DNA of 64,000 nucleotides from Listeria monocytogenes ATCC 19117 (GTDB taxonomy: Bacteria > Bacillota > Bacilli > Lactobacillales > Listeriaceae). Within the stretch, counting starts at the first letter, position 1, and the number at the start of each line of letters is the position of its first letter. The notes under the pieces are model-generated. The model searched no databases and had not been told where the DNA came from. It saw only the letters and a list, made by a program, of their open reading frames with translations. This document shows, in pieces, positions 10,455 through 20,398 of this stretch. A program made the position numbers and the translations under genes. The stretch spans positions 2,046,001-2,110,000 of the forward strand of contig NC_018584.1 in assembly GCF_000307025.1 (NCBI RefSeq), in the 5' to 3' direction.

Positions 10455-11843
10455 ATGGGGAAAACACTTTTTGATAAACTTTGGAACCGCCATGTCATTT
10501 ATGGTAAAGAAGGTGAACCGCAATTATTATACGTTGACCTTCATTTGATTCATGAAGTTACTTCTCCTCAAGCGTTTGAAGGACTTAGAATGGAAAATCG
10601 GCCACTGCGTAGACCAGATAAAACGTTCGCGACAATGGATCATAACGTTCCAACTGAAGATATTTTCAACATTCAAGACCTTGTTGCTAAAAAACAAATC
10701 GAAGCACTGCAAACCAATTGCGAGGAATTTGGCGTGACGCTAGCTGATATGGGTAGTGATCGCCAAGGAATCGTGCATATGGTTGGACCAGAAACTGGGC
10801 TAACACAACCTGGAAAAGTCATTGTATGTGGAGATTCGCATACTGCAACTCATGGAGCATTTGGAGCAATTGGCTTTGGGATTGGTTCTAGTGAAGTAGA
10901 GCATGTTTTTGCGACTCAAACCATTTGGCAACAAAAGCCAAAATCAATGGGCATAGAAATTAACGGCAATCTTCCAAAAGGTGTCTATGCAAAAGATATT
11001 ATTTTGCATCTGATTGCCACGTATGGCGTCGCTTTTGGAACTGGCTATGCCGTTGAGTATTACGGCGAAACTATTCGCAATATGTCGATGGAAGAACGGA
11101 TGACGATTTGTAATATGGCAATTGAAGGTGGCGCAAAGATGGGCATGATGGCGCCAGATGAAACTACTTTTGAATATGTGCGCGGTCGTGAATACGCTCC
11201 CGCTGATATGGATAAAGCAATTAGTGACTGGAAAACGCTCCAAACAGATCCAGATGCCGAATATGACCTTCATATCAAAATGGATGCGAGCATTTTGGAA
11301 CCGTATGTCACTTGGGGAACGAATCCCGAAATGGGAGTGCCATTTTCTAAAGCATTTCCGGAAATTAAAGATATGAACTATGAGCGTGCTTATGAATATA
11401 TGGGGCTAAAACCTGGTCAAACTGCAGAAGAAATCGAGCTTGGCTATGTGTTTATTGGTTCTTGTACAAATGCCAGACTTTCTGACTTAGAAGAAGCTGC
11501 TCGTATCGTCAAAGGAAATAAAGTGAAAAATAATATTCGCGCACTCGTGGTCCCTGGTTCTCGCCAAGTGCGTAATGCGGCAGAATCTATCGGACTAGAT
11601 AAAATTTTTATAGAAGCTGGCTTTGAGTGGCGTGAACCTGGTTGTTCGATGTGTCTAGGAATGAACCCTGATCAAGTACCAGACGGCGTTCACTGTGCTT
11701 CTACTTCGAACCGAAATTTTGAAGGTCGTCAAGGTAAAGGCGCTCGTACTCATCTTGTTTCACCAGCAATGGCTGCTGCTGCGGCAATTAACGGGCACTT
11801 TATCGATATTCGAAAGGAGGCGGTTATCAGTGGAGGAAATTAA
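10455..11843 (+). CDS. leuC: 3-isopropylmalate dehydratase, large subunit
   Basis: 462 residues. ATG at 10455 is preceded by GAAGGAGGAG inside the end of leuB; an extra six codons upstream (from 10437) overlap leuB and are not needed. With LeuD it isomerises 2- to 3-isopropylmalate through a [4Fe-4S] cluster. The aconitase-type motifs are [19 protein letters not shown], the cluster cysteine in [13 protein letters not shown], and the pair in [13 protein letters not shown]; the C-terminal [17 protein letters not shown] is intact. It overlaps leuD by 14 bp. Confidence 0.97.
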   Translation: MGKTLFDKLWNRHVIYGKEGEPQLLYVDLHLIHEVTSPQAFEGLRMENRPLRRPDKTFATMDHNVPTEDIFNIQDLVAKKQIEALQTNCEEFGVTLADMGSDRQGIVHMVGPETGLTQPGKVIVCGDSHTATHGAFGAIGFGIGSSEVEHVFATQTIWQQKPKSMGIEINGNLPKGVYAKDIILHLIATYGVAFGTGYAVEYYGETIRNMSMEERMTICNMAIEGGAKMGMMAPDETTFEYVRGREYAPADMDKAISDWKTLQTDPDAEYDLHIKMDASILEPYVTWGTNPEMGVPFSKAFPEIKDMNYERAYEYMGLKPGQTAEEIELGYVFIGSCTNARLSDLEEAARIVKGNKVKNNIRALVVPGSRQVRNAAESIGLDKIFIEAGFEWREPGCSMCLGMNPDQVPDGVHCASTSNRNFEGRQGKGARTHLVSPAMAAAAAINGHFIDIRKEAVISGGN

Positions 11844-12411
11844 AGTACACATTGGAAAAACAGTAGCGCTAATGAATGACAATATTGATACCGACCAAAT
11901 CATTCCAAAAAGTTTCTTAAAACGCATTGAACGTACTGGCTTTGGCGAATTTCTCTTTGATAGTTGGCGCTACCTGCCGAACCGTAAACCAAACCCAGAC
12001 TTCCCGCTCAATGCTCCAGATCGTCAGGAAGCGACTATTTTAATTACGGGAGATAACTTTGGTTGCGGGTCCTCTAGAGAACATGCTGCGTGGGCACTAC
12101 TCGACTACCGTTTCCGTGTAATTATCGCTGGCAGTTATAGTGATATATTTTATATGAATTGTACAAAAAACGGCGTGCTCCCTATCGTTCTTCCTAGAGA
12201 GGCGCGTGAAAAATTAGCGAAAATTGCAGCCGATGAAAATGTGACCATTGACTTGCCAAATCAACAAGTTATCAGTTCAGTTGGTACCTACCCGTTTGAG
12301 ATTGATGCTACTTGGAAAAATAAATTTATTAATGGACTGGATGATATCGCCATTACATTTGAACATATTGATGCGATTAAAGCCTATGAACAAAAAGTGG
12401 ATTCAATATAA
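11830..12411 (+). CDS. leuD: 3-isopropylmalate dehydratase, small subunit
   Basis: 193 residues from GTG at 11830 (VEEIKVHIG...), with AAAGGAGG at 11813-11820 inside leuC. The longer open frame that begins at 11695 is only the read-through of another leuC frame. The swivelling-domain motifs are [20 protein letters not shown] and [17 protein letters not shown]. It completes the isomerase with LeuC; coupling through the overlap suits a 1:1 complex. Confidence 0.95.
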   Translation: MEEIKVHIGKTVALMNDNIDTDQIIPKSFLKRIERTGFGEFLFDSWRYLPNRKPNPDFPLNAPDRQEATILITGDNFGCGSSREHAAWALLDYRFRVIIAGSYSDIFYMNCTKNGVLPIVLPREAREKLAKIAADENVTIDLPNQQVISSVGTYPFEIDATWKNKFINGLDDIAITFEHIDAIKAYEQKVDSI

Positions 12412-12426
12412 GAAAAGGTAGTGAGG

Positions 12427-13698
12427 ATGATGGAATTAGTTGATTTATTAGTAACAGAAGAAGATGTCGAAAAGGCCTATGAAGTCTTAAAGGCGGTCGT
12501 CAAACATACGCCACTAGAATATGATTTTTATCTTTCGGAAAAATATCATTGCAATGTCTATCTGAAACGCGAAGATTTGCAAAGAGTGCGTTCTTTTAAA
12601 TTACGTGGTGCTTTTTATGCTATTTCTAGATTATCAGCGGAACAATTGGAAAAAGGTGTGGTATGTGCAAGTGCGGGAAACCATGCGCAAGGAGTTGCAT
12701 ATACGTGCAAACGAATGACCGTCCCAGCTACGATTTTTATGCCAACAACTACCCCGCAACAAAAAGTATCACAAGTAAAATTTTTCGGTGGTAGTAATGT
12801 CGAAGTGGTTTTAGTTGGCGATACGTTTGATGCTTCTGCAACTGCCGCGAAAGAATTTGCTGCAACACATGGCCAAACTTTCATCCCTCCGTTTGATGAT
12901 CCTGATATTATCGCTGGCCAAGGCTCTCTTGCTGTGGAGATGGTGAAAGATTTAAATAAAGCACATGAGCAAGCAGATTATGTTTTTGCAGGAATCGGTG
13001 GTGGTGGCTTAATTAGCGGTGTTGCAACGTATCTCAAAGCAAAGAGCCCGATTACAAAAATCATCGGGGTAGAACCTGATGGCGCGCCTTCAATGACAGC
13101 AGCTTTAAAACAAAATCAAGTCGTAACACTAGATAAAATCGATAAATTTGTTGATGGCGCTGCGGTAAAAGAAGTTGGTGGCTTAACGTTCCAACATGCG
13201 AAAGTATTAGTTGATGAAGTGACAACCGTCTCTGAGGGAGCTGTTTGTTCTACGATTTTGGATATGTATACGAAGCAAGCAATTGTTGCAGAACCTGCTG
13301 GAGCACTATCCGTTGCCGCACTTGAAATTTACCGTGAAGAGATTAAAGACAAGACCGTTGTCTGTATTGTAAGTGGCGGAAACAACGACATCAACCGGAT
13401 GCAAGAAATTGAAGAGCGTTCCCTCTTACACGAAGGATTAAAACATTATTTTATCGTCAATTTCTCGCAGCGTCCTGGGGCTTTGAAAGAATTTGTTAAC
13501 GATGTGCTCGGTCCACATGACGATATCACCAAATTCGAATATACGAAAAAAGTGAATCGAGGTAATGGGCCTGTAATTATCGGTGTTTTGTTGCAAGATA
13601 AAAATGATTATGAAGGATTGCTTGAGCGGGTTGCTGCTTTTGACCCGAGCTATATTCCGATTAATGATAATCAAACCCTATACACATTACTTGTATAA
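12427..13698 (+). CDS. ilvA: Threonine ammonia-lyase (threonine deaminase), biosynthetic
   Basis: About 423 residues; ATG at 12427 or the adjacent one at 12430 both fit AAAAGG at 12413-12418. The PLP enzyme makes 2-ketobutyrate from threonine, the entry to isoleucine. Visible are the PLP lysine motif [13 protein letters not shown] near residue 58, [13 protein letters not shown], the glycine loop [11 protein letters not shown], and a single C-terminal ACT-like domain (from about residue 340, [17 protein letters not shown]). This one-ACT form is the Bacillus type, about 420 residues, and not the longer enterobacterial type with two such domains. It is the last gene of the operon, ending just before a strong terminator. 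Confidence 0.95.
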   Translation: MMELVDLLVTEEDVEKAYEVLKAVVKHTPLEYDFYLSEKYHCNVYLKREDLQRVRSFKLRGAFYAISRLSAEQLEKGVVCASAGNHAQGVAYTCKRMTVPATIFMPTTTPQQKVSQVKFFGGSNVEVVLVGDTFDASATAAKEFAATHGQTFIPPFDDPDIIAGQGSLAVEMVKDLNKAHEQADYVFAGIGGGGLISGVATYLKAKSPITKIIGVEPDGAPSMTAALKQNQVVTLDKIDKFVDGAAVKEVGGLTFQHAKVLVDEVTTVSEGAVCSTILDMYTKQAIVAEPAGALSVAALEIYREEIKDKTVVCIVSGGNNDINRMQEIEERSLLHEGLKHYFIVNFSQRPGALKEFVNDVLGPHDDITKFEYTKKVNRGNGPVIIGVLLQDKNDYEGLLERVAAFDPSYIPINDNQTLYTLLV

Positions 13699-13732
13699 AA
13701 AGAGTTCTCGTATGATGCGAGAACTCTTTTTA
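13696..13732 (+). terminator. Terminator of the ilv-leu operon
   Basis: AAAAAGAGTTCTCG (13697-13710), a 7-base loop and CGAGAACTCTTTTT form a 14-bp uninterrupted stem that ends in the T run. It closes a transcript of about 11.4 kb. Confidence 0.95.
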
Positions 13733-13749
13733 TATTACAGTTTACTATC

Positions 13750-13764
13750 CTGTTATAGTAACAG
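13750..13764 (+). promoter_or_regulatory. Palindromic operator candidate upstream of alsD
   Basis: CTGTTATAGTAACAG is a perfect 6-3-6 palindrome, nested in the wider dyad TTACTAT (13742-13748) / ATAGTAA (13755-13761). It sits about 27 bp upstream of the -35. The half-site CTGTTATA recurs twice upstream of alsS (28144-28174), which suggests a shared regulator of acetoin synthesis. Confidence 0.45.
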
Positions 13765-13790
13765 TTTATTTTAAAATTTGGTTTAAAATC

Positions 13791-13819
13791 TTTTGTTTAA
13801 GGATATAAAGTAGTATAAT
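13791..13819 (+). promoter_or_regulatory. Promoter of alsD
   Basis: TATAAT (13814-13819) is perfect; 17 bp upstream is the poor -35 TTTTGT (13791-13796). A weak -35 with an upstream palindrome suits dependence on an activator. Confidence 0.55.
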
Positions 13820-13890
13820 GAACATATAGAAATTAAACTGTATTATTAAAAAATAACTTTTCATATATAACAATGCAAGGAGTGGCAATA

Positions 13891-14610
13891 ATGGACACAG
13901 TTAGAAAAAATCGATTATTTCAGCATTCTACAATGGCAGCACTTGTTGGTGGGCTTTTTAGCGGAACAACGAGTTTCAAAGAATTATTACAACACGGTGA
14001 CCTCGGTATAGGAACACTTGACCAATTTGATGGTGAATTAATTATTTTAGACGGAGAAGCTTTTCAAATACGATCAGACGGGCAAGCTTATAAAGTAAAG
14101 CCAGAAGATACGACACCTTATGCGAGCACCACTTTTTTTGATGCTGATACTTCTTTTTCCGTTTCCGAACCGACATCAAAACAAGCGGTGGAAGAAAAAA
14201 TCGCAGAATTAGTACAAGGACCAAATGTTTTTTATGCAGTGAAAATGACCGGGAATTTCCGTTATGTGGATACGCGCGTTGTACCAAAACAACAAAGGCC
14301 TTATCCGCCACTCATTGAAGCGGTAAAAGAACAACCAACGTACCATTTTGAATATATTACGGGTACAATTGTTGGTTTTTGGACGCCCGCTTATATTAGC
14401 GGTATTGGCGTTTCTGGCTATCATGTGCATTTTATTGACGATATGCGTAAAATCGGCGGTCATGTATTTGATTATGAAATGCTGGAAGGTACCGTAGAAG
14501 TTGCGCAACAAACAGAATTTGAACTACAATTACCTCAAACGACGGAATTCTTAAGAAGTGATTTAAGTACGCCGGATATGTTGGAACAGATTGAAGCCGC
14601 GGAAAATTGA
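13891..14610 (+). CDS. alsD: Alpha-acetolactate decarboxylase
   Basis: 239 residues from ATG at 13891, chosen for AAGGAGTGG upstream; six extra codons from 13873 would contain that site. It decarboxylates acetolactate to acetoin in the cytoplasm, which diverts pyruvate from acid to a neutral end product. The N-terminal HSTMAALVGGLFSG, GIGTLDQFDGELIILDG, and the zinc-binding SGYHVHFIDDMRKIGGHVFDY (two His of HVH plus the later His) are all present. Its substrate is made by AlsS, encoded 12 kb away. It stands as a single-gene unit between two terminators. Confidence 0.95.
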   Translation: MDTVRKNRLFQHSTMAALVGGLFSGTTSFKELLQHGDLGIGTLDQFDGELIILDGEAFQIRSDGQAYKVKPEDTTPYASTTFFDADTSFSVSEPTSKQAVEEKIAELVQGPNVFYAVKMTGNFRYVDTRVVPKQQRPYPPLIEAVKEQPTYHFEYITGTIVGFWTPAYISGIGVSGYHVHFIDDMRKIGGHVFDYEMLEGTVEVAQQTEFELQLPQTTEFLRSDLSTPDMLEQIEAAEN

Positions 14611-14611
14611 T

Positions 14612-14648
14612 AAAGAAAGCTCCCAAATTAAATTGGGAGCTTTCTTTT
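14612..14648. terminator. Bidirectional terminator between alsD and pdp
   Basis: AAAGAAAGCTCCCAA and TTGGGAGCTTTCTTT form a 15-bp stem over a 6-base loop, with T runs on both strands. It serves alsD on the + strand and pdp on the - strand; the last codons of pdp lie inside its right arm. Confidence 0.92.
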
Positions 14649-15948
14649 ATTCTGTAATAACTTTATGAACAAGGGTTGGTGCTGTTGCGTGGTCGGAAAT
14701 TTGAATGTTTTCGTAGATTTTTGCTTTTACGTTTTCGACATCTTCTTGGTCAGCGAAAATCGTTACGAGTGATTCGCCTTCCTTAACAGCATCGCCCACT
14801 TTTTTGCGTAGCATTAAACCTACTGCTAGATTGATTTCGTCTTCCTTCGTTGCGCGACCGGCGCCTAGGATCATTGCAGCAATGCCAATTTCATCGGCAA
14901 CGATTTGACTTACGAAGCCAGATGATTTAGCGGGTACTTCGATTTGGTATTTTGCTTGCGGAAGTTTTTCTGGGTGATCAACAATGCTTGCATCGCCACC
15001 TTGATTGGAAAGGAATGTTTTGAATTTCTCAAGTGCTGCACCGTTTTCGATTACTTCAATTAATTTAGCGCGGGCTTCGTCGAGTGTTTCCGCTTGTTTG
15101 GCTAGTACGACCATTTGACTACCAAGTACAAGAACTAATTCTGTTAAATCTTCTGGTCCTTGGCCTTTTAATGTATCGATGGCTTCTTTTACTTCTAAAG
15201 CATTTCCGATTGCTTCGCCAAGTGGTTGGGACATATCAGAAATGACTGCCATCGTATTTCTACCAACATTATTACCGATGCGAACCATTGCATGTGCTAG
15301 GTTTTCGGCATCCTCGTCGGTTTTCATAAATGCACCAGCACCTGTTTTTACATCAAGTACGATTGCATCTGCGCCCGCTGCGATTTTTTTACTCATAATA
15401 GAGCTTGCAATTAGTGGTATTGAGTTTACGGTTCCTGTTACATCACGAAGCGCGTACATTTTTTTATCTGCTGGTGTAAGATTACCTGATTGACCAATAA
15501 CTGCTACTTTGTCGCGATTTACTAGGTCAATGAAATCTTTCTTATCTAGTTCGATATGGAAGCCTTCGATAGATTCTAGTTTATCAATGGTTCCTCCTGT
15601 ATGACCTAAGCCACGGCCAGACATCTTTGCAACCGGTACGCCAACTGCTGCTACGAGCGGAGCAAGAACAAGTGTCGTCGTATCACCAACACCGCCAGTA
15701 CTATGTTTATCGACTTTGATTCCTTCAATTGCGGATAGGTCAATCGTATCGCCAGAGCCAACCATTGCCATTGTTAAATCTGCGCGTTCTTGATCATTCA
15801 TATCTTGGAAAAAGATTGCCATGGCTAGAGCACTTGCTTGATAATCTGGAATTTCCCCATTTGTATAGCCATCAATGAAAAACTGAATTTCTTCTGTTGA
15901 TAAAGCTTTGCCGTCCCTTTTCTTGGAAATAATATCCACCATTCTCAT
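14647..15948 (-). CDS. pdp: Pyrimidine-nucleoside phosphorylase
   Basis: 433 residues. It cleaves uridine, thymidine and deoxyuridine with phosphate to the free base and (deoxy)ribose 1-phosphate. Visible are [19 protein letters not shown] at the start, the phosphate/substrate region [40 protein letters not shown], and [16 protein letters not shown]. The C-terminal PYNP domain is complete. ATG at 15948 is served by GGGTGA; a second ATG two codons later is possible. It has its own promoter and operator (16021-16092) although it lies downstream of lacI and deoC on the same strand. Confidence 0.95.
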   Translation of the reverse strand: MRMVDIISKKRDGKALSTEEIQFFIDGYTNGEIPDYQASALAMAIFFQDMNDQERADLTMAMVGSGDTIDLSAIEGIKVDKHSTGGVGDTTTLVLAPLVAAVGVPVAKMSGRGLGHTGGTIDKLESIEGFHIELDKKDFIDLVNRDKVAVIGQSGNLTPADKKMYALRDVTGTVNSIPLIASSIMSKKIAAGADAIVLDVKTGAGAFMKTDEDAENLAHAMVRIGNNVGRNTMAVISDMSQPLGEAIGNALEVKEAIDTLKGQGPEDLTELVLVLGSQMVVLAKQAETLDEARAKLIEVIENGAALEKFKTFLSNQGGDASIVDHPEKLPQAKYQIEVPAKSSGFVSQIVADEIGIAAMILGAGRATKEDEINLAVGLMLRKKVGDAVKEGESLVTIFADQEDVENVKAKIYENIQISDHATAPTLVHKVITE

Positions 15949-16002
15949 TTCTCTTCACCCTTTCTTTTTGTCCACTTTAGCATTTTATGTACCTTTATTG
16001 AG

Positions 16003-16034
16003 AACGGTTACACTTTTTAAGTAAACCGTTTTAC
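16003..16034 (-). promoter_or_regulatory. LacI-family operator(s) in front of pdp
   Basis: On the + strand 16021-16034 reads GTAAACCGTTTTAC, a near-perfect palindrome with central CG, the classic LacI/GalR operator shape. A second half-like site, AACGGTTACA, is at 16003-16012. They lie 30 to 60 bp downstream of the -10 at 16064-16069, so bound protein would block elongation. The LacI regulator encoded just upstream is the natural candidate. Confidence 0.6.
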
Positions 16035-16063
16035 TAAACAAGAACATGTGCTTAACATGCTCA

Positions 16064-16092
16064 CTATAACTTACTCCCTTACTGGTTGTCAA
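16064..16092 (-). promoter_or_regulatory. Promoter of pdp, overlapping the 3' end of the LacI gene
   Basis: Read on the - strand: TTGACA (16092-16087), 17 bp, TTATAG (16069-16064). The perfect -35 falls within the last codons of the regulator gene. Confidence 0.65.
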
Positions 16093-17089
16093 TACTTTTT
16101 GTACTACTACGGTTGATTAGTGAAATATCGAGTAAACGATTCTCTAATTTCTCGGTTGGATTTTGGAGATTTTTCAGTAATAGTTCGGCAGCAATTTCGC
16201 CGATACCATAGATTGGTTGCCGAATGGTTGTAAGTGGCGGTGTCATATATTCGGAAAGTTCAATATCATCAAATCCGATGACGCTAAGATCAGTAGGAAT
16301 ATGCAGGTTTTTTTCAAGTGCGGCTCGGTAGGTTCCCATCGCCATTAAATCATTGGTTGCAAAAATGGCACTCAGATTTTCTTGGAGTAACTTTTGCGTC
16401 GCAACATAACCGCCATTCATCGTCTGATCCCCGCTTACAATCCAAGTATCTTTTACAGTAAGTTTATAGTCTTTCATGCACGCCAAGTAACCCTCGTAGC
16501 GTTCATGTACGTTATAAAAAGATGTATCCGAAATAATGATTCCGATGCGCGTATGGCCTAGTTTGATTAAATGCTCGGTCGCCATATAACCGCCTTTGAA
16601 ATCATCAATCGCGATATTCCCTTCTTGCCTTGGATTCCGCTGACGATCGAGTAAAATATACGGAGAACGCTTCTCTTCCATGCGTTTGATAACACCTGAA
16701 AGCAGAATATTAGGGCTGGCGATAATTAAGCCATCGACAGCCCGGTGCAATAATTCTTCTACATATAAATCTTCACGTTCTTTATCATTAGAAGAGTTAC
16801 AGAGCATAATCATGTAACCTTCTTTATTCAAGTAATCTTCGGCCCCTTTTACCATTTGTGAAAAAAAAGGATCCGTTACTTCCGGGACAATCATTCCGAT
16901 GGTGTTTGTGTGACTAACAATCATATTTTTGGCGAAAAAGTTTGGTTTGTAAGACATCTCTTTTGCTGTTTTCAGAACTTTTTCACGAGTTAAGTCGCTA
17001 AATCGTTCCCCTTTACCATTCAAAATTTGAGAAATCGTCGTAATTGAAACGCCTGTCTTTTCTGCTATTTCGCGGATGGTTGCAGCCAT
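16079..17089 (-). CDS. LacI/GalR-family transcriptional regulator
   Basis: 336 residues. The N-terminal helix-turn-helix with hinge is clear: TIREIAEKTGVSITTISQIL (residues 3-22) followed by KVLKTAKEMSYKPN. The rest is a periplasmic-binding-protein-like effector domain: IGMIVPEVTDPFFSQMVKGAE, GLIIASPN, and the late SVIGFDDIELSEYMTPPLTTI. The effector is not readable; the position between deoC and pdp and a palindromic operator in front of pdp suggest control of nucleoside or sugar catabolism. A run of 79 bp separates it from deoC. Confidence 0.9.
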   Translation of the reverse strand: MAATIREIAEKTGVSITTISQILNGKGERFSDLTREKVLKTAKEMSYKPNFFAKNMIVSHTNTIGMIVPEVTDPFFSQMVKGAEDYLNKEGYMIMLCNSSNDKEREDLYVEELLHRAVDGLIIASPNILLSGVIKRMEEKRSPYILLDRQRNPRQEGNIAIDDFKGGYMATEHLIKLGHTRIGIIISDTSFYNVHERYEGYLACMKDYKLTVKDTWIVSGDQTMNGGYVATQKLLQENLSAIFATNDLMAMGTYRAALEKNLHIPTDLSVIGFDDIELSEYMTPPLTTIRQPIYGIGEIAAELLLKNLQNPTEKLENRLLDISLINRSSTKSIDNQ

Positions 17090-17168
17090 TTAAACTCCCC
17101 CAGTCAGATTATCTATTCTCCTTATTTTGCCACATTTAAGAATAATAATAAAGGGGTTTCATCCAAAA

Positions 17169-17840
17169 TTAGTAATTATCTGGTTTGGCTGGTTTTTCGC
17201 CGGAAACAATTGCGACACCTGCACTTGCGCCAATACGAGTTGCGCCTGCTTCGATCATTTTTTCTACGTCTTCTTTCGTACGAACCCCACCAGATGCTTT
17301 TACGCCGATGTTTGGTCCTACAGTTTTACGCATTAAGGCGATATCTTCGGCAGTTGCGCCACCTGTGGAGAATCCAGTGGATGTTTTAACGAAGTCTGTT
17401 CCCGCTTTTACAGCGATTTCACATGCGCGAACTTTTTCTTCGTCTGTTAATAGGCAAGTTTCGATAATTACTTTTACTAATGCTTTTCCTTTGGCAGCAT
17501 CGACTACAGCGCGAATATCACGTTCTACTAGTTCGTCGTCTTTGTCTTTTAGTGCGCCGATATTAATAACCATATCCACTTCTTTTGCACCGTTTTGGAT
17601 AGCATCTTTTACTTCAAATGCTTTTACTTCAGGGGTATTCGCTCCTAGTGGGAAACCGATAACAGTACATACTACAGATTCTGCTCCAGCAAGTTGTTCA
17701 GCGGATAGTTTTACCCAAGTTGGATTTACGCATACGGAAGCAAAACCGTATTCTCTTGCTTCTTTTGTTAGTGTTAAAATTTGTTCTTTCGTTGTGTCTG
17801 GTTTTAAAGCAGTGTGATCGATCATTTTGGCAATTGTCAT
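17169..17840 (-). CDS. deoC: Deoxyribose-phosphate aldolase
   Basis: 223 residues from ATG at 17840, which follows AAAGGAG; the 15 extra codons in the open frame upstream contain the ribosome site. The class I aldolase splits deoxyribose 5-phosphate into acetaldehyde and glyceraldehyde 3-phosphate. Visible are [34 protein letters not shown], the Schiff-base region [12 protein letters not shown], and [15 protein letters not shown] followed by VKASGGVRT. It lies 62 bp downstream of the SorC/DeoR regulator gene and probably shares its transcript. It works with pdp to turn deoxynucleosides into glycolytic intermediates. Confidence 0.96.
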   Translation of the reverse strand: MTIAKMIDHTALKPDTTKEQILTLTKEAREYGFASVCVNPTWVKLSAEQLAGAESVVCTVIGFPLGANTPEVKAFEVKDAIQNGAKEVDMVINIGALKDKDDELVERDIRAVVDAAKGKALVKVIIETCLLTDEEKVRACEIAVKAGTDFVKTSTGFSTGGATAEDIALMRKTVGPNIGVKASGGVRTKEDVEKMIEAGATRIGASAGVAIVSGEKPAKPDNY

Positions 17841-17902
17841 TTTAAAAACTCCTTTAAAATTGGATTTGGTTTCATCATATCGCACTACAGAACATTTGTA
17901 AA

Positions 17903-18850
17903 CTAATTGATGAAATTTTGTTCAAGTAGTTGTTTTGCGGTAAATTGGTCGGTAATAAAATGATTGGCATAACCGCCTCGAAGTGCGCCATGAATCGCTT
18001 TTATTTTTCGTTCACCACCTGCGACAAGAATGGCTGTTTCTTTTTGCTTTAAATCTTGCAAGTCGATACCAATGGTTCGTTCGTCCATTTTCTCGTCAGC
18101 GATTTCGCCGCCAATTGTGAAAAATCGCGAACAAATATCGCCGACTGCTTTTTCTTTTAAGCGAGCCTTTTCTTGATCGGAAAAATAGCCTAGGCGGAAT
18201 AGCAGGGCCTCATCACGCACGGTTCCTACTGTAAAAATAGCGATATTGGCTTTTTTACCGAGTTCGATGATATTTTTTATATGGCGGTCTGCTTCTACCA
18301 TTTGTTTAGCGAGTGGATTATCAAGGACTACAGGAAGTGGAAGTGATACTGGCGCGGTGTCATAAGCTGCACCGAATAACGCTAATGTTTCGGCCGCATA
18401 CGTATTGACATCAGAATGACTCACACCACCTTTAAATTGGACGACTTTTATTTCTGCTTTTAGCGGGGCTAGTTTTTGGGCAATTTTGTACATCGTTGTT
18501 CCCCAACTTACGCCAAGAATATCGCCATCATGGATAATTTCTTCTAAGTATTCAGCGGCACTTTGGCTGATTTGCTTGGTGATTTCGCTATAATCATTTG
18601 TTTGACTGAACGCAACGGTGACATTTTTAAGTTGGTATTTTTCTTTTAAAGCCACGGCCAGTTCTGTTAGGTTAGAAAATGGATCTTGGACTTCGATTTT
18701 GACGTATCCTTTTGTTTTCGCGTTTTGGAGTAATCTGGAAACGGTCGGTCTGGATACACCTAGGCGTGTGGCGATTTCTTGCTGACCTAGATCCGCCTGA
18801 TAATAAAGTCTCGCAACCTCTACGCTGAGCTGTTCTTTCTGTTTATCCAT
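17903..18850 (-). CDS. deoR: SorC/DeoR-family regulator of deoxynucleoside catabolism
   Basis: 315 residues. The N-terminal helix-turn-helix is [21 protein letters not shown] (about residues 20-40), followed by a sugar-binding domain typical of the SorC family: [28 protein letters not shown], and the C-terminal [30 protein letters not shown]. In Bacillus subtilis the DeoR of this family represses its deo operon and is released by deoxyribose 5-phosphate; transfer of that role is inference from the neighbouring deoC. ATG at 18850 has GGAGGGAT upstream. Confidence 0.88.
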   Translation of the reverse strand: MDKQKEQLSVEVARLYYQADLGQQEIATRLGVSRPTVSRLLQNAKTKGYVKIEVQDPFSNLTELAVALKEKYQLKNVTVAFSQTNDYSEITKQISQSAAEYLEEIIHDGDILGVSWGTTMYKIAQKLAPLKAEIKVVQFKGGVSHSDVNTYAAETLALFGAAYDTAPVSLPLPVVLDNPLAKQMVEADRHIKNIIELGKKANIAIFTVGTVRDEALLFRLGYFSDQEKARLKEKAVGDICSRFFTIGGEIADEKMDERTIGIDLQDLKQKETAILVAGGERKIKAIHGALRGGYANHFITDQFTAKQLLEQNFIN

Positions 18851-18875
18851 TTCATCCCTCCATCGTTTTCTTTTT

Positions 18876-18904
18876 AGTATAACGTAACAGCGGGGATAGT
18901 TCGA
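18876..18904 (-). promoter_or_regulatory. Probable promoter of deoR-deoC
   Basis: On the - strand TCGAAC (18904-18899), 17 bp, TATACT (18881-18876). The -10 is good and the -35 differs from consensus at two positions. Confidence 0.45.
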
Positions 18905-18914
18905 GAGAGAAGAT

Positions 18915-18945
18915 AAAAAAAAGACAGCCGCGGCTGTCTTTTTCC
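18915..18945 (-). terminator. Terminator of the PTS/SIS operon
   Basis: AAGACAGCCGCGGCTGTCTT is fully self-complementary, flanked by A and T runs on both sides. It follows the PTS IIA stop codon at 18948 on the - strand, and could work in both directions. Confidence 0.85.
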
Positions 18946-18947
18946 TA

Positions 18948-19364
18948 TTAAAAATCTTCTTCTATTTCTTCAAGCGGCGCGGCATATTCATAAATTCCTA
19001 ACCGCCCAGTTTCGGCAACTTGATTCGCAAGTTCTTTTAAGGATAGCGTTTCACGGCTGAGGAATGCTTCTAATAAAAGCGGAATATTCACGCCTGCGAC
19101 AAGTTCTACTGCATCAAAATTCCGAAGTAACCGAACGAGTACATTAAACGGAGTCCCACCTTTTAAATCAGTTAGAAATAAGATCCCTTCTGTTAGATCG
19201 AGTTTAGCTACTTCACTGGCAATTTTCGCCTGTAAATTTTCCGCGGATTCATTCACTTCAAAAGGAACAAAACTTGTATTTTCTTGTTTACCGCAAATCA
19301 TTTCTGCAGATTGAATGAGTTCTTTTGCGGCATTTCCATGGGTACAAACAAAAATTGCTTTCAT
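18948..19364 (-). CDS. PTS mannose-family IIA component
   Basis: 138 residues, a single EIIA-Man domain. The phosphorylated histidine is His9 in IFVCTHGNAAKEL. Later blocks ILFLTDLKGGTPFNVLVRLL and LVAGVNIPLLLEAFL are typical. It accepts phosphate from HPr and passes it to IIB encoded at 23.1-23.6 kb. It is the last gene of the operon, separated from the other PTS genes by the two SIS-domain enzymes, and is followed directly by a terminator. Confidence 0.92.
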   Translation of the reverse strand: MKAIFVCTHGNAAKELIQSAEMICGKQENTSFVPFEVNESAENLQAKIASEVAKLDLTEGILFLTDLKGGTPFNVLVRLLRNFDAVELVAGVNIPLLLEAFLSRETLSLKELANQVAETGRLGIYEYAAPLEEIEEDF

Positions 19365-19380
19365 TTTTCAAACCGCCTTT

Positions 19381-20376
19381 TTAATAGTCTAACTGACGAT
19401 AATATCTTCTGATTTCCATTGGATGACAGTTAATTTTTTCCACGTGTACGTCAATGCGATTATTTACTGCGTGGATAATAAATGGTGATAACGCTCCTCT
19501 GAATTTGGCGGAAATACCCGGCATATCGTAATCTTTTGCATCAATGACTGTATAATTGGCACAGATTTGCGGAATGAAATTAACTACTCGCTCGCTTAAA
19601 GAACGCTGGCTATCTTCTGTCACATAAATGGTAACCGGGGTATCGCGTTCTACAATTTCAAACATGCCATGGAAAAACTCGTGAGACTCAATTGATTTTG
19701 TTTTAATCCAGTGTTGCTCTTCCCAATAACACATTGCGTAAGAATAGGTCGCGCCCCACTGGTTCCCAGCACCAACGAAATAATGAATGTCGTCTTGATG
19801 ATGTTTTAGCGCAAATTCTTGACCAAATTTATCCGCCGCTTTTTCTACTTCGACAATCCCTTCAGCAAAATGTTGATCCATTTCTTGATAAAACGCATCG
19901 TAATCTTCAAATTCGCCAGCTAAATACATAAAACGATCTGCTACCATGAAGAATTTTAATTGTTCATTTAACGGATAGGAGATTAAGTGATCTACTAAAG
20001 TCGCAAGTTCTGCTTCTGCTTTATCAATAAACCCAAATACCGTTGCGCCAATTTCATTACATTTTTTCACAGCATCTACCACTTCTTGCGTACTTCCAGT
20101 TACCGATGAAATGACTACAAGGGTATCTTTAGTAACACGTTTATTGCCTGTCGTTAGAAACACAGCAGCATTTTCATAAAAAGTTTCTAATGCCGTTTTT
20201 TCTTTCATATGCACCACCGCTTGCATGGCGGACGCGTATGTACCGCCAATTCCTAGCCAGCAAATATTACTAAAGCCGCGGTCATGTATTTGGTCAACTA
20301 CTTCATTAATTTGCGGGCGTAATTTTAGCGCTCCTTCCATGTTTTCTCTCACTTTTTGTTCATCAAATTTTAGCAC
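19381..20376 (-). CDS. SIS-domain sugar isomerase / deglycase-like protein (second copy)
   Basis: 331 residues with tandem SIS (sugar isomerase) domains as in the isomerase half of GlmS. The first sugar-phosphate-binding loop is CWLGIGGTYASAMQ; the second region has HYFVGAGNQWGATYSYAMCYWEEQ and ESHEFFHGMFEIVE, a pattern I associate with FrlB/GfrF-type deglycases. It lacks the N-terminal glutaminase domain of GlmS, so the frequent label glucosamine-fructose-6-phosphate aminotransferase would be wrong. Its substrate is probably the phosphorylated product of the PTS encoded in the same operon. A gap of 16 bp separates it from the IIA gene. Confidence 0.8.
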   Translation of the reverse strand: MLKFDEQKVRENMEGALKLRPQINEVVDQIHDRGFSNICWLGIGGTYASAMQAVVHMKEKTALETFYENAAVFLTTGNKRVTKDTLVVISSVTGSTQEVVDAVKKCNEIGATVFGFIDKAEAELATLVDHLISYPLNEQLKFFMVADRFMYLAGEFEDYDAFYQEMDQHFAEGIVEVEKAADKFGQEFALKHHQDDIHYFVGAGNQWGATYSYAMCYWEEQHWIKTKSIESHEFFHGMFEIVERDTPVTIYVTEDSQRSLSERVVNFIPQICANYTVIDAKDYDMPGISAKFRGALSPFIIHAVNNRIDVHVEKINCHPMEIRRYYRQLDY

Positions 20377-20398
20377 TATTCATTCCTACTTTCTTTGG

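Noticed and set aside
11695-11829. Longer N-terminus for LeuD
   Set aside because: These codons overlap leuC in another frame and lie upstream of the AAAGGAGG ribosome site that serves GTG at 11830.
16021-16034. GTAAACCGTTTTAC considered as a cre site
   Set aside because: It lacks the TG...CA ends of the cre consensus; the shape fits a general LacI-family operator better.
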